Assembly: GCA_947588675.1 (NCBI GenBank) | Contig: CANPYY010000004.1 | Span: forward strand, 48,636 to 112,635 | Length of the DNA stretch: 64,000 nt | From: an uncultured Lachnospiraceae bacterium | GTDB lineage: Bacteria > Bacillota > Clostridia > Lachnospirales > Lachnospiraceae | Direction of reading: 5' to 3' | Shown: in pieces, positions 45,904 to 57,032 of the stretch | Numbering within the stretch: position 1 is the stretch's first letter | Layout of the letters: each line of letters starts with the position of its first letter | Made by a program: the position numbers and the translations under genes | Notes under the pieces: generated by a model | Database searches by the model: none | What the model was told of the DNA's origin: nothing | Seen by the model: the letters and a program-made list of their open reading frames with translations, nothing else

Positions 45904-46728
45904 ATGAATGAATTACTTCTCAACAACCAGTTGCTTCCAATCGTGTTAGACGCCGGTTTTTCAGAAAAACTTCCTGACGGAATACAGCCTGTCGAATCGG
46001 CGGATTACCACATTATGCTTTATGTTACCGGCGGAAAACTTGCAATAACCGAAGACGGAATTAATTACAATCTGAAAAACGGCGACGTTATCTTCCTCAG
46101 GCAAAATTCCGGACGGACAATAAGTGTGTCCGGCAAATCCGGAATACATCTTTATTATTTTTTCTTTTATATGGAACAGGAACGTGAAACAATCCATGAA
46201 CTTTCAAAAGTTTATACCGTTCCGAAAATGCTTTCCGAAATATCAGGTTCGATATTAGATATAAAAATCCGTGATTATGCAGGATATTTTCAGAACCCCG
46301 GAGAATTATCCGTAATCAATATAAATACGGCGTTTTATGATATTTTAGCCGAATGTATTAAAATGAACAGGGAATACCATCCTTTCCAGAACAATCTCAC
46401 CGACGAAATAATAAGTTATCTTAAAGAGTATGTAAACCAGCCCCTTAATACAAGAGATATGGAAAAACGGTTTTACCTTACTTACAAATATATGGGAACA
46501 GCGTTTAAGAAAAGCACCGGTTCGACAATACTTGAGTATCATACCGGTTTAAGAATGAAACAGGCACGCAGGCTGCTTACGACAACCTTTTACAGTATAG
46601 ACGAGATAAGCAGGCAGCTTGGTTATTCCGATGCGCTGTATTTCAGCCGGGTATTTAAGAAGCACTACAAAAAATCCCCGCAAATATACCGTAAAGATTA
46701 TAAAAAATCCCAGACGCAGTCTCAATAA
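45904..46728 (+). CDS. AraC-family transcriptional regulator
   Basis: 274 residues from the ATG at 45904, preceded by AGGTGTG. An N-terminal cupin-like effector domain (GKLAITEDGINYNLKNGDVI) is followed by the AraC DNA-binding domain (DMEKRFYLTYKYMGTAFKKS; IDEISRQLGYSDALYFSRVF). It is divergent from the kinase gene, so it probably also regulates the sugar locus. Confidence 0.9.
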   Translation: MNELLLNNQLLPIVLDAGFSEKLPDGIQPVESADYHIMLYVTGGKLAITEDGINYNLKNGDVIFLRQNSGRTISVSGKSGIHLYYFFFYMEQERETIHELSKVYTVPKMLSEISGSILDIKIRDYAGYFQNPGELSVININTAFYDILAECIKMNREYHPFQNNLTDEIISYLKEYVNQPLNTRDMEKRFYLTYKYMGTAFKKSTGSTILEYHTGLRMKQARRLLTTTFYSIDEISRQLGYSDALYFSRVFKKHYKKSPQIYRKDYKKSQTQSQ

Positions 46729-46730
46729 AC

Positions 46731-47666
46731 TTATCCCAGACAGAGCCATATAACAAGAGGTATTGTAATAATTGCGGCGAGCGTCGTAAGAAATATTACT
46801 TTTGCCGCCGTCTTTTCATCTCTCTTATATTCTGTTGCAAACAAAACGGCTGTATTGGCAACCGGCATGGCAACAAGTATAAGTGTAATTGCCGCCACAG
46901 TGCCATCACTTACAAACCTTTCAATAACAGGCCATGCGGCAAGCGGCAGCGCAAGCTGTCTTATAATTGTATATATATACGCCCTTATATCGCCAAACAT
47001 TTCACGTATATCCATCATGGCAAGACTTGCTCCCACAAGCATCATGGCAAGAGGCGAAGTAAGGCCGCCAACTGAATCAAGCGCCTCCATAATCACTCCC
47101 GGCACCGGAACTTCAAAAAGAAATATTATAACTGCAATAAAACAACAGAGTATACCCGGATTAAGAAGTTTTTTCGCATTTAGCACATGCCGCTTATCAT
47201 TACTGTCCTTAGGATAATTTACCAGAACCACTCCCATGGTAAACACGCATATATTGAAAACACAGTTAAATACAGCCGCATAAAATACCCCTTCCGTACC
47301 GTATAATGCGTCGCATACCGGGAATCCCATAAATCCCACATTTGAAAAAACTGTCATAAACATGTATAAACCCTGATGCTGTCTTTTTACCCGCAAAACA
47401 AATGTTATTATAAGCCCCGCAACCGGCAGGAGTATGTACATGGCTGCTGCAATCACAAACAGTCCCGGAAGCATCTCTTTCTTCTCCGCGCCTGCATTTT
47501 CTATAAACGAATGTATAATAAGCGCAGGGGTAGTTACATAAAGAAGTATTTTCGTAAGATGCACCCTTGTATGGTCATCCAGAAGTTTTATCTTATATAA
47601 CAGATACCCCACGCACATTATTATAAAAAGTTTTATCATCTGCAGCAGCACTACCGTAATACTCAT
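46731..47666 (-). CDS. AEC-family transporter (auxin efflux carrier type)
   Basis: 311 residues with about ten membrane helices in two halves, as in AEC/BART carriers. Family cues are GYLLYKIKLLDDHTRVHLTK, FSNVGFMGFPVCDALYG and MPVANTAVLFATEYKRDEKT. Bacterial members carry organic acids such as malate, but the substrate cannot be read from sequence. It converges on the AraC gene with a 2-bp gap. Confidence 0.88.
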   Translation of the reverse strand: MSITVVLLQMIKLFIIMCVGYLLYKIKLLDDHTRVHLTKILLYVTTPALIIHSFIENAGAEKKEMLPGLFVIAAAMYILLPVAGLIITFVLRVKRQHQGLYMFMTVFSNVGFMGFPVCDALYGTEGVFYAAVFNCVFNICVFTMGVVLVNYPKDSNDKRHVLNAKKLLNPGILCCFIAVIIFLFEVPVPGVIMEALDSVGGLTSPLAMMLVGASLAMMDIREMFGDIRAYIYTIIRQLALPLAAWPVIERFVSDGTVAAITLILVAMPVANTAVLFATEYKRDEKTAAKVIFLTTLAAIITIPLVIWLCLG

Positions 47667-47687
47667 GTTATATTCTCCGTATCTTAG

Positions 47688-50270
47688 TTATTCACCCGCT
47701 CTTATACCTATTCCGTCAGGCGTTCTGTCTAAGTATACCACACTTTCAGTATTTATGTCGCCCGAAAGTATTGCTTTTGCAAGAACTGTTTCAACATTCT
47801 TCTGTATATACCTTTTAAGCGGCCTTGCTCCATATGCGGGGTCATACGCTCTGCTTACGATATAATCTTTAGCCGCATCCGATACTTCAAGTACAATTTC
47901 CTTATCGGAAATCCTTTTATTAATATCTTTTATTATAAGGTTAATTATATCAGATATATTTTCCTTAGTAAGCGGTTTAAACATAATGATTTCATCAAGT
48001 CTGTTAATAAATTCAGGCCTGAAGGAACTTCTAAGGAGATTATTAACCGCTTCTTCACACTCTTTGTTAATGTTACCGTCAGCATCTATTCCATTCAGAA
48101 GATATTCGGAGCCAAGGTTTGACGTCATAATAAGTATCGTATTTTTAAAGTCTACCGTCCTTCCCTGGGAATCAGTTACCCTTCCGTCGTCAAGTATCTG
48201 CAACATTATATTAAATACGTCCGGATGCGCTTTTTCAACCTCGTCAAATAATATAACCGAATAAGGTTTTCTCCGCACTGCCTCGGTAAGCTGTCCTCCC
48301 TCATCATAACCCACATATCCCGGAGGCGCTCCAATAAGCCTGGATACTGAAAATTTCTCCATATATTCGCTCATGTCAATCCTTATCATGCTCTGTTCAT
48401 TATCAAAAAGACATTCGGCAAGGCTCCTTGCCAATTCAGTTTTACCAACTCCCGTAGGTCCTAAAAACAGAAATGAACCGATAGGTTTCCCCGGATCTTT
48501 TATTCCCGCCTTTGAACGAAGTATTGCCTCCGATACTCTTATTACCGCATCATCCTGTCCGATTACCCTTTTATGAAGTTCCTTGTCAAGATTAAGAGTT
48601 TTACTTCTTTCGCTTTCAGTCAGTTTTTTTACCGGAATCTGCGTCCATCTTGAAACTATTTCCGCTATTTCTTCCTCGGTCACGCTCTCCTTTATAAGTT
48701 CCGAGACTGATTCTCCGCCATTTTCCGTCGCATTAAGCTGTTTCTCCAGTTCAGGAATGACACCATACTGAAGTCTGGCCGCTTCATTATAATCAGAATT
48801 TCTCTTTGCGATTTCCAGCTCCTTCTTCATCTTTTCAAGTTCTTCTTTTACTTTGCTTGTACGCTCTACCATGCCTTTTTCAACATCCCATTTTGCCTTC
48901 ATACCCGCAAAGTTTTCTCTCACTTCTGAAAGTTCTTTCCGTATGGCTTCAAGTCTTTCCTTACTTAAATTATCTTCCTCTTTCTGCAATGCGGTTTCCT
49001 CTATCTCAAGCTGTATTATCCTTCTTTGAAGATCTTCAAGCTCGTCGGGCATTGAATCAAGCTGTGTCTTAATAAGGGCGCACGCCTCGTCCACCAGGTC
49101 AATAGCCTTATCCGGAAGAAATCTGTCCGTAATATACCTGTCCGACAATACTGCCGCTGATACTATCGCCGAATCAGATATTTTTACCCCGTGGAATACT
49201 TCATACCTTTCTTTAAGCCCGCGCAATATGGATATTGCTTCCTCCACAGTCGGCTCGTCTACCATGACCGGCTGAAAACGTCTTTCAAGAGCCGCATCTT
49301 TTTCAATATACTGCCTGTATTCGTTAAGCGTTGTAGCTCCAATACAATGAAGCTCTCCCCTTGCAAGCATAGGTTTAAGCATGTTGCCCGCGTCCATGGC
49401 TCCGTCAGTTTTCCCCGCGCCGACTATCGTATGAAGTTCATCAATAAAAAGAATAATTTCACCGGCGCTGTCTTTAACTTCGTTAAGAACCGCTTTTAGC
49501 CTTTCTTCAAATTCGCCTCTGTATTTTGCCCCTGCTACAAGCGAACCCATATCCAGCGCAAACAGTTTTTTATTTTTCAGCCCTTCCGGAATATCACCTC
49601 TGACAATACGCTGCGCCAGTCCTTCTACCACTGCCGTCTTTCCTACGCCGGGCTCTCCGATAAGCACAGGATTGTTTTTAGTCTTACGCGACAATATCCT
49701 GATTATATTCCTTATCTCGTCATCTCTGCCTATTACCGGGTCAAGCTTCTGTTTCTTCGCCTGTTCAACAAGGTCATAGCCATATTTGGTAAGTACATCA
49801 TACGTATCTTCCGGATTATCCGTATTCACAGACTTGTTCCCCCTTACATGGGAAAGCGCCAGCAGGAAAGAATCACGGGTAATATTAAATTCCTCAAGCA
49901 GCGACTTAACTTCTTCGTCCGAATATTTCATCAGGCTTAAAAATATATGCTCTACAGATACATAACTGTCTTTCATGGCATTCGCTTCATCTTCTGCATG
50001 GGTAAGAACTTCATTAAGCTTTTTTCCTACAAACGGTTCTCCGCCGGATACTTTAGGACGCTTTCTTATAAACCCCTCTACCTGCGCCTCAAACACCTCC
50101 GTCTGTATATCCATTTTTTTAAGAAGGTCCTTTATAAGGCTCTCGGAAGCGGCTACAAGCGAATACAGAAGATGCACGGGAGCAATCTCCTGATTACCAT
50201 ACTCGTCAGCCGTGGAAACAGCCATATTGACCGCTTCCATTGATTTCTGTGTAAATTTTTTTATATTCAT
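47688..50270 (-). CDS. clpB: Chaperone ClpB (AAA+ disaggregase)
   Basis: 860 residues from the ATG at 50270, which follows AAAGGAGGGAG. The upstream in-frame ATG would place the ribosome site inside the gene. Clp N-domain repeats are at about 1-145. NBD1 carries [13 protein letters not shown], the coiled-coil M domain lies at about 400-520 ([14 protein letters not shown]), and NBD2 carries [13 protein letters not shown]. The M domain and the absence of an IGF/LGF ClpP loop support ClpB over ClpC/ClpA. It resolves protein aggregates together with DnaK. No CIRCE precedes it. Confidence 0.94.
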   Translation of the reverse strand: MNIKKFTQKSMEAVNMAVSTADEYGNQEIAPVHLLYSLVAASESLIKDLLKKMDIQTEVFEAQVEGFIRKRPKVSGGEPFVGKKLNEVLTHAEDEANAMKDSYVSVEHIFLSLMKYSDEEVKSLLEEFNITRDSFLLALSHVRGNKSVNTDNPEDTYDVLTKYGYDLVEQAKKQKLDPVIGRDDEIRNIIRILSRKTKNNPVLIGEPGVGKTAVVEGLAQRIVRGDIPEGLKNKKLFALDMGSLVAGAKYRGEFEERLKAVLNEVKDSAGEIILFIDELHTIVGAGKTDGAMDAGNMLKPMLARGELHCIGATTLNEYRQYIEKDAALERRFQPVMVDEPTVEEAISILRGLKERYEVFHGVKISDSAIVSAAVLSDRYITDRFLPDKAIDLVDEACALIKTQLDSMPDELEDLQRRIIQLEIEETALQKEEDNLSKERLEAIRKELSEVRENFAGMKAKWDVEKGMVERTSKVKEELEKMKKELEIAKRNSDYNEAARLQYGVIPELEKQLNATENGGESVSELIKESVTEEEIAEIVSRWTQIPVKKLTESERSKTLNLDKELHKRVIGQDDAVIRVSEAILRSKAGIKDPGKPIGSFLFLGPTGVGKTELARSLAECLFDNEQSMIRIDMSEYMEKFSVSRLIGAPPGYVGYDEGGQLTEAVRRKPYSVILFDEVEKAHPDVFNIMLQILDDGRVTDSQGRTVDFKNTILIMTSNLGSEYLLNGIDADGNINKECEEAVNNLLRSSFRPEFINRLDEIIMFKPLTKENISDIINLIIKDINKRISDKEIVLEVSDAAKDYIVSRAYDPAYGARPLKRYIQKNVETVLAKAILSGDINTESVVYLDRTPDGIGIRAGE

Positions 50271-50310
50271 AAATCTCCCTCCTTTAATTTGTTTTATCTG
50301 TTCTATTCCA

Positions 50311-50339
50311 ACTATAACACTATGTTTAAAAAAATGCAA
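50311..50339 (-). promoter_or_regulatory. clpB promoter, embedded in the leuS terminator
   Basis: Minus strand: TTGCAT at 50334-50339, 17-base spacer, TATAGT at 50311-50316. The -35 box is the distal arm of the leuS terminator hairpin. Confidence 0.55.
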
Positions 50340-50360
50340 CCCTTTTTATTATGGCTGCAT
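50327..50360 (-). terminator. Rho-independent terminator of leuS
   Basis: ATGCAACC (50334-50342 region) pairs with GGCTGCAT (50353-50360) with one G-T pair, followed on the minus strand by six T. Confidence 0.85.
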
Positions 50361-50376
50361 TTTTTACTTTTATTAA

Positions 50377-52788
50377 TTACTTCTGAACTATATTTACTAT
50401 CCTTCCGGGAACGTATATTTCTTTTACAATTGTTCCCATAAGTTTTCCTGCAACTGCTTCTTTTGCAATATTTATTGCTTCCTCCTTAGATGCAGAAGCA
50501 GAAATCTCCACTGTATTTTTAGTCTTTCCATTAATCTGTACTGCAATCTCAATCGTATCTTCTACCATTTTGGACTCATCATATTCCGGCCACGATTCAT
50601 CAAATATACTGCCTCCATGTCCGTACTGTTCCCAGATTTCCGATGCCACATGAGGCGTAAACGGCGCAAGAAGTATAGTCATTGTTTCTATAAGTTCTCT
50701 GTCAATTCCTCCCTGTTTCTTTGCAACCTCATACATTTTATTGTTATATTCCATAAAACCGCTGACAACAGTATTAAGACTAAACGCCTCAAGTCTTGTC
50801 GTTATGTCTTTTACAAGTCTGTGACGTAATTTTACCGTTTCATCAGTAGGAGCAATATTCTTATCTTTATTATCCATTGCAAGCTTCCAGAAACGGTTAA
50901 TGAATCTGTATACCCCGTCTATTCCCCTGTCGTCCCATTCAGAATCAAGTTCAGGCGGTCCGACAAACAATTCATACAGGCGGAGTGAGTCGCAGCCATA
51001 ATCATTTACCAGTTCATCCGGCGATACTACATTGCCTTTGGACTTGCTCATTTTGGCTCCGTCTTTTCCAATCATTCCCTGGTTAAACAGTCTGGTAAAC
51101 GGCTCTTTAAAGTCAATCACTCCTATATCATACAAAAACTTTGTATAAAATCTCGAATACAGGAGATGAAGCACAGCATGTTCAACGCCTCCGATATACA
51201 TATCAACAGGCAGATACTTCGCTGCTTTTTCCTTAGATACAAGTTCCTTATCATTTTTATTGTCAACATAACGCAGGAAATACCATGATGAACCTGCCCA
51301 CTGCGGCATTGTATTGGTTTCACGTTTTGCCGGCGCGCCACAGCACGGACATGTGGTATTTACCCACTCATCTATGTCTGCAAGAGGTGATTCCCCTGTT
51401 CCCGTAGGCTGATAGCTTTCAACCTCCGGAAGGAGAAGCGGAAGTTCTTCCTCAGGCACAGGTACTGCTCCACACTTTGGACAGTGGACTATCGGAATCG
51501 GTTCTCCCCAGTAACGCTGTCTTGAAAATACCCAGTCACGAAGTTTATAATTTACCGTTTTTCTTCCGAAGCCTTTTTTCTCAATCATTTCAGGTGCTTC
51601 TCTTTTAAGCACTGATGATTCCATTCCATTCCATTCGCCGGAATTAATCATCGTTCCCGAAGCCTCCGTATAAGCCTCCGTCATATTTTCTATCTCTTTA
51701 CCGTCCTTTGCTATTACCTGTATAATCGGTATGCCGAATTTGGTTGCAAACTCAAAATCCCTGTCATCATGTGCCGGAACACACATGATAGCTCCGGTAC
51801 CATAATCTGCAAGAACATAATCCGAAAGCCAGATAGGAATCTTTTCATTATTAAGCGGGTTAATCGCATAACTTCCCGTAAACACGCCTGTCTTTTCCTT
51901 ATCCTGAAGCCTGTCAACCGATGATTTCATTGACGATTTATATATATAGTCTTCCACAATCTCTCTGTTTTCTTCTGTCGCAAGACTGCGCGCAAGCTCA
52001 TGTTCAGGCGCAAGTACCATAAACGTAGCTCCATACAACGTATCGGGACGCGTTGTATATACCGTAATAACGTCGCTTCTCTGGTCTACTTTAAAATCAA
52101 CTTCGGCGCCATAACTCTTTCCTATCCAGTCTGTCTGCATTTTTTTAACCTTTTCAGGCCAGTCAAGCTCTTTAAGGTCTTCTAACAGCCTGTCTGCATA
52201 TTTGGTGATTTTAAGCATCCACTGTTTAAGATTCTTTTTAGTCACCTGGGCTCCGCATCTTTCACAGCATCCGTTTACAACTTCTTCATTGGCAAGACCG
52301 GTTTTACATGAAGGGCACCAGTTAATAGGCATTTCTTTCTCATATGCAAGCCCTTCTTTAAACATCTTTACAAATATCCACTGCGTCCATTTATAAAATT
52401 CAGGGTCTGTAGTATTTACTTCCATATCCCAGTCATATATAGCGGAAATCTCATTAATCTGTCTTTTTATATTACTCACGTTTTCCGCCGTGGATTTTTT
52501 CGGATGCACTCCCATCTTAATAGCATAATTTTCTGCAGGAAGTCCAAAGGCATCCCAGCCCATCGGATGAATCAGATAATATCCCTGCAGCATCTTATAC
52601 CTGCTCCATACATCGGATATAACATATCCTCTCCAATGACCTACATGAAGACCGCTTCCCGATGGGTATGGAAACATATCCAGACAGTAATATTTCGGCT
52701 TTTTACCATCATTAACATTAACCGGATTTTTCTCCCAACTGCTACGCCATTTCCGTTCTATCTCCTTATGATTGTAGGGTGTTGCCAT
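50377..52788 (-). CDS. leuS: Leucyl-tRNA synthetase
   Basis: 803 residues, full length for bacterial LeuRS. Class I signatures: HVGH at 48-51 within YPSGSGLHVGHWRGY and KMSKSKG in the second half. The zinc-binding cysteines (CPSCKTGLANEEVV, CCERCGAQ) and the editing domain with TRPDTLYGATFMV are present. No T-box leader is visible, since it follows the L,D-transpeptidase gene by 26 bp and may be transcribed with it. Confidence 0.97.
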   Translation of the reverse strand: MATPYNHKEIERKWRSSWEKNPVNVNDGKKPKYYCLDMFPYPSGSGLHVGHWRGYVISDVWSRYKMLQGYYLIHPMGWDAFGLPAENYAIKMGVHPKKSTAENVSNIKRQINEISAIYDWDMEVNTTDPEFYKWTQWIFVKMFKEGLAYEKEMPINWCPSCKTGLANEEVVNGCCERCGAQVTKKNLKQWMLKITKYADRLLEDLKELDWPEKVKKMQTDWIGKSYGAEVDFKVDQRSDVITVYTTRPDTLYGATFMVLAPEHELARSLATEENREIVEDYIYKSSMKSSVDRLQDKEKTGVFTGSYAINPLNNEKIPIWLSDYVLADYGTGAIMCVPAHDDRDFEFATKFGIPIIQVIAKDGKEIENMTEAYTEASGTMINSGEWNGMESSVLKREAPEMIEKKGFGRKTVNYKLRDWVFSRQRYWGEPIPIVHCPKCGAVPVPEEELPLLLPEVESYQPTGTGESPLADIDEWVNTTCPCCGAPAKRETNTMPQWAGSSWYFLRYVDNKNDKELVSKEKAAKYLPVDMYIGGVEHAVLHLLYSRFYTKFLYDIGVIDFKEPFTRLFNQGMIGKDGAKMSKSKGNVVSPDELVNDYGCDSLRLYELFVGPPELDSEWDDRGIDGVYRFINRFWKLAMDNKDKNIAPTDETVKLRHRLVKDITTRLEAFSLNTVVSGFMEYNNKMYEVAKKQGGIDRELIETMTILLAPFTPHVASEIWEQYGHGGSIFDESWPEYDESKMVEDTIEIAVQINGKTKNTVEISASASKEEAINIAKEAVAGKLMGTIVKEIYVPGRIVNIVQK

Positions 52789-52814
52789 TTTTTCATTCCT
52801 CCATAAGATATTTA

Positions 52815-54275
52815 TTATTGTACAGTAAGCGCTCCGGGTGAAACTTCACTCTGCATCGTATCATCCACCGTAACCGTAACCTGCGATGTAAGCGCTGCGC
52901 CGTCTGCTGCCGCATCATATGCCGTTACTGTAATAACCGCCGTTCCTTTTGCGATTCCGGTAACATTACCTGCCGCATCTACCGATGCCACGCCTGCGTC
53001 AGATGATACATAAGTATATCTTAGCGAATCTTTACCTGTAGCGCCCGCAGGCAGTAAGGTACACAGTATTCTTGTTACTTCGCCTTTATTAATGGTACCT
53101 TTCTCCACAGCCGCCGTCATAGCGTCCGCATACTTCCTTACATGTATCTGACATTCTGCTTTTACTCCCGAACCGTCCTTAGACATCGCAGTTATAACTG
53201 CATCCCCGGGAGCTACCGCTTTAACTTTTCCTTTACTGTTTACAGTTGCGACCGCAGGATTTGATGACATAAATGTAAGTTCTTTAATTGAAGCTTTTTT
53301 CGGTTTATATGAAGCAAGTTTAAGCTTGCAGCTTTCCTTATGGTCCATATACATATATACATTATCTTTATTAAGACTTATTGATTTAAGGTTAATCTTA
53401 TTAAGTACGGTATACTTCACGGTAAGCGACGCTTTTCTTCCGATTTCGTCAACAAGTTTAAAATTTACTTTATATATACCCTTTTTTAAAGTGTTAATCT
53501 TCTTTACTTTAATATATTTTCCCTTGCCCGCTTTATATTTTACAGTATAGGTCACTTTATCATTTACGTCAAATCCCGTCGTGTTCTTTGCCGTGATTGT
53601 TTTCAGAAGGTCAAAAGAAGAATTGTATTTTATATACGTACTTCCTTTCTTACCTTTAGCCATTGTAATTGACGGTTTTTTCTTATTATATGGATTGGAC
53701 GGATTAGTCACATCCGTAGGGTCCCATCCGCTTCCTGCCGGAAGTTTTATTGAATCAGGTTTTCCAAGAGGTCCCGGGTCTTTTGAAGCGTATATTTCTA
53801 CAGGCGTTCCCGACGGACAGTTATCATATATCCATTTTGCATCTCTTACATTCAGTCTTACGCACCCGTGCGAAGCCATGCTGCCCAGCTTATTATACTG
53901 CGTATTTGATAATGTTGCGGGATTTCCGTTCTGATAATACCATACGGAATGAAACAATATATGTCCCGTAATCCTTGTACAATACTGTCCATATACAGGT
54001 CCTTCAAGTTCATGCCAGCGTATTTTTTCTTTCAGTCCAAAAGTTCCATAAGGAGTCGCAGAGCCTACCGAGCATATCATTGCCTTAAAAGGTTCATACT
54101 GTCCTTTTGAATTTAACTTGTAAACCGTAACGCAGTTCTGTTGTTTATTTATTCTTATTTTATATGTAGATGCAGCTTCTGAATCTGCAGTATTTACAAT
54201 CAGGCATGAAAGCATGACAAAGACTGCCAGAGCAAAAGCTATTCCACAATTTATTAATTTTCTTTTTTTCATCAT
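52815..54275 (-). CDS. Secreted L,D-transpeptidase (YkuD) with bacterial Ig-like domains
   Basis: 486 residues. Signal peptide or anchor at about 10-32. The YkuD domain is at about 35-165 with the catalytic motif MASHGCVRLNVRDAKW (Cys nucleophile) and an upstream ILFHSVWY histidine. After a linker there are two Big2-like Ig domains (SNPAVATVNSKGKVKAVAPG; SSDAGVASVDAAGNVTGIAKG). It makes or edits 3-3 cross-links in peptidoglycan, or attaches proteins, outside the membrane. Strong sigma-A promoter upstream. Confidence 0.92.
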   Translation of the reverse strand: MMKKRKLINCGIAFALAVFVMLSCLIVNTADSEAASTYKIRINKQQNCVTVYKLNSKGQYEPFKAMICSVGSATPYGTFGLKEKIRWHELEGPVYGQYCTRITGHILFHSVWYYQNGNPATLSNTQYNKLGSMASHGCVRLNVRDAKWIYDNCPSGTPVEIYASKDPGPLGKPDSIKLPAGSGWDPTDVTNPSNPYNKKKPSITMAKGKKGSTYIKYNSSFDLLKTITAKNTTGFDVNDKVTYTVKYKAGKGKYIKVKKINTLKKGIYKVNFKLVDEIGRKASLTVKYTVLNKINLKSISLNKDNVYMYMDHKESCKLKLASYKPKKASIKELTFMSSNPAVATVNSKGKVKAVAPGDAVITAMSKDGSGVKAECQIHVRKYADAMTAAVEKGTINKGEVTRILCTLLPAGATGKDSLRYTYVSSDAGVASVDAAGNVTGIAKGTAVITVTAYDAAADGAALTSQVTVTVDDTMQSEVSPGALTVQ

Positions 54276-54323
54276 TACAGACCTCTCCTGATACTATTTT
54301 ATATATACGCCTTTTAAACAATT

Positions 54324-54352
54324 ACTATATCAATATGTTATTTTTATGTCAA
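54324..54352 (-). promoter_or_regulatory. Promoter of the L,D-transpeptidase gene
   Basis: Minus strand: TTGACA at 54347-54352, 17-base spacer, TATAGT at 54324-54329. Confidence 0.75.
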
Positions 54353-54426
54353 GTTTTCCAATAATATTTCTAACACATCATGAATAGAAATATAGCAATA
54401 GCGGATTTACCAACGGAGGCGTGCAG

Positions 54427-57012
54427 ATGCACAGCTATAATATAAATAAAATCATAAACCGGTTTTCTTCTTCAACCGAAACCGGGCTTTCGGAAACACA
54501 GGCGAAAAAACTTTTGCAGAAATACGGAAAAAATGAACTTCCCGGTTCAAAGCCGGTCAGTATGCTTAAAATGTTTTTTATGCAATTTAAAGATTTTATG
54601 ATATATACGCTCTTTTGCGCCGCCGGAATATCTTTTGCTGTTTCATGGTTAAACGGAGAGCCTGATTTTATTGAGCCCTCCATTATCCTTATTATCATAA
54701 TAGTAAATGCCGTTATCGGAGTATTTCAGGAAAAAAAAGCTGAACATTCGCTCGCGGCGCTAAAAAAAATGACTGCTCCTTCCGCTACCGTCCTTCGAGA
54801 TTCATCATGGAGAAAAATCCCGGCTTCCCATATTGTGCCGGGCGACATTATCATGCTTGAAACGGGATATCTCATACCTGCAGATGCAAGAATAATAACA
54901 TCACATAACCTTATGGTTGACGAATCATCTTTTACAGGCGAGTCACAGGCGGTCTGCAAACAGCCCGACACACTTCCTGCGGATACTCCGTTAAGCGACA
55001 GACATAATATGGTATATTCCGGCTGCATGGTATGTTATGGTCATGGTCTGGGTATCGTATGCGCAACCGGAACCAATACCGAACTTGGCGCAATAGCAGA
55101 TATGCTCACATATGAAGACGCCCCGGAAACTCCTCTGCAAAAACGGCTTGCAGTCACCGGAAAAATATTAAGCATTACCGCTCTTATAATATGCGTTATC
55201 ATATTTGCGGCCGGCGTTATAATGAAACGTCCGATAATAGATATGTTTATGACTTCGGTAAGCCTTGCAGTAGCCGCCATACCGGAAGGTCTTCCCGCAA
55301 TTGTTACAATAATGTTATCCCTCGGCGTAACTAAAATGGCAGAAAACAATGCAATTATAAGAAAACTTCCCGCCGTTGAAACACTTGGCAGCACCACAGT
55401 AATATGTTCGGACAAAACAGGTACTCTTACGCAGAATAAAATGCACGTTGCTAAAGTATATGATTTTGCGGGAGAAATTCCGGAAACATCCGATTACGGA
55501 AAACGGCTTTTATGTATGTGCTCATTATGCTGCAATTCAATAATGCAAAACGGCGACGCTATCGGTGAACCTACGGAAAACGCACTTCTTAACGCTTCCT
55601 ACAGTTCAGGCACAGATATAGATTCCCTGAAAAGAAGTTACAGGCGTATAAACGAAATTCCTTTTGACTCTGCAAGAAAACTCATGACAACCCTGCATAC
55701 AGGAAATAACCATACATTTTCAATTACAAAAGGCGCTCCGGAAATGCTTATACCTCTTTGCTCCCACTATGAAGCTGATAACGGAAAAATACTGCCCCTT
55801 AATTCTTCTGCACGAAGAATTATACTGTCCAAAAACAACAATTATGCTTCCTGCGGACTTAGAATCCTTGCCGTAGCTTATAAAAATGACGTAAATGCGC
55901 ATGATATCAGAAATTGTGAAAACAACCTTACCTTTGCCGGTTTTGTTGCGCTTATTGATCCGCCAAGAAAAGAAGCGTATCACGCCGTAAAAGAATGTGC
56001 GGATTCCGGCATAAGGCCTGTCATGATTACCGGCGATAATGCCGCTACAGCCGCAAAAATAGCCTCAGACCTTGGAATAACAGGCAGCACGCCTGAAGTT
56101 ATAACAGGAAGCATGTTATCTGAAATGTCTGATGAAACGCTTGATAAAAACATCGGCAGATACCGTGTGTTTGCCAGGGTACTTCCCGAGCACAAATTAA
56201 GGATTGTACGCTCGCTGCAACGAAACAAAGAGATTGTCGCAATGACCGGAGACGGCATAAATGACGCCCCTGCGCTAAAAGCTGCCGATATAGGCTGCGC
56301 TATGGGAATTACCGGAACAGACGTTGCCAAAAATGCGTCTGACATGATTCTTGAAGATGATAATTTTTCTACGATTACACTCGCCGTACGAGAAGGACGG
56401 CGTATATACGATAATATTAAAAAATCAATACATTTTCTCATTTCCTGTAATATAGGTGAAATAATTACAATATTTTTTGCTATACTATTTGGACTTACTG
56501 CCCCGTTATGCGCCGTACAGCTTTTGTGGATTAATCTTATAACAGATTCCTTTCCCGCCCTCTCTCTCGGAATGGAACCGCCTGATAAAAATATAATGAA
56601 ACGGCCTCCCGTATCTCCTGATGCAGGTATATTTTCCGGCGGTCTGGGTCTTAAAACGGCTCTTGAAGGAGCCTTTATCGGAAGCCTTGCGCTTACAGCC
56701 TACGCAATAGGCCTTAATACAAGTCCAGCAAGCGCAAATACAATGTGTTTTGCCGTGCTTGGACTCACGCAATTATTCCACGCATTTAACGCCAGAAGCG
56801 AAAAGTCACTTTTTGAAATCGGATTTTTCAAAAACCATAAGCTTGTTGTATCCGCTATAATATGCGCCTTCCTGCAGGCTGTCACTATATGTGTTCCCGC
56901 GCTAAATCCGGTATTTAATACTGTTATGTTAAGCGCATGGGAATGGATTGTGGTTATTGGATTGTCATTTATGCCAATTCCTGTAATAGAGTTGCAGAAA
57001 AAGATATGCTGA
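54427..57012 (+). CDS. Calcium-type cation-transporting P-type ATPase
   Basis: 861 residues from the ATG at 54427 (GGAGG, 7-base spacing). All P-type motifs are present: TGES in DESSFTGESQAVC, the phosphorylated Asp in CSDKTGTLTQNKM, KGAPEM, and MTGDGINDAPALKAADIG. The membrane motif PEGLPAIVTIMLSLG (helix 4) and a C-terminal cation ATPase domain place it in the IIA (SERCA/PMCA-like) group, so Ca2+ export is likely. Transcribed alone. Confidence 0.93.
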   Translation: MHSYNINKIINRFSSSTETGLSETQAKKLLQKYGKNELPGSKPVSMLKMFFMQFKDFMIYTLFCAAGISFAVSWLNGEPDFIEPSIILIIIIVNAVIGVFQEKKAEHSLAALKKMTAPSATVLRDSSWRKIPASHIVPGDIIMLETGYLIPADARIITSHNLMVDESSFTGESQAVCKQPDTLPADTPLSDRHNMVYSGCMVCYGHGLGIVCATGTNTELGAIADMLTYEDAPETPLQKRLAVTGKILSITALIICVIIFAAGVIMKRPIIDMFMTSVSLAVAAIPEGLPAIVTIMLSLGVTKMAENNAIIRKLPAVETLGSTTVICSDKTGTLTQNKMHVAKVYDFAGEIPETSDYGKRLLCMCSLCCNSIMQNGDAIGEPTENALLNASYSSGTDIDSLKRSYRRINEIPFDSARKLMTTLHTGNNHTFSITKGAPEMLIPLCSHYEADNGKILPLNSSARRIILSKNNNYASCGLRILAVAYKNDVNAHDIRNCENNLTFAGFVALIDPPRKEAYHAVKECADSGIRPVMITGDNAATAAKIASDLGITGSTPEVITGSMLSEMSDETLDKNIGRYRVFARVLPEHKLRIVRSLQRNKEIVAMTGDGINDAPALKAADIGCAMGITGTDVAKNASDMILEDDNFSTITLAVREGRRIYDNIKKSIHFLISCNIGEIITIFFAILFGLTAPLCAVQLLWINLITDSFPALSLGMEPPDKNIMKRPPVSPDAGIFSGGLGLKTALEGAFIGSLALTAYAIGLNTSPASANTMCFAVLGLTQLFHAFNARSEKSLFEIGFFKNHKLVVSAIICAFLQAVTICVPALNPVFNTVMLSAWEWIVVIGLSFMPIPVIELQKKIC

Positions 57013-57032
57013 TTTTGTTATATAAGGTAAAA

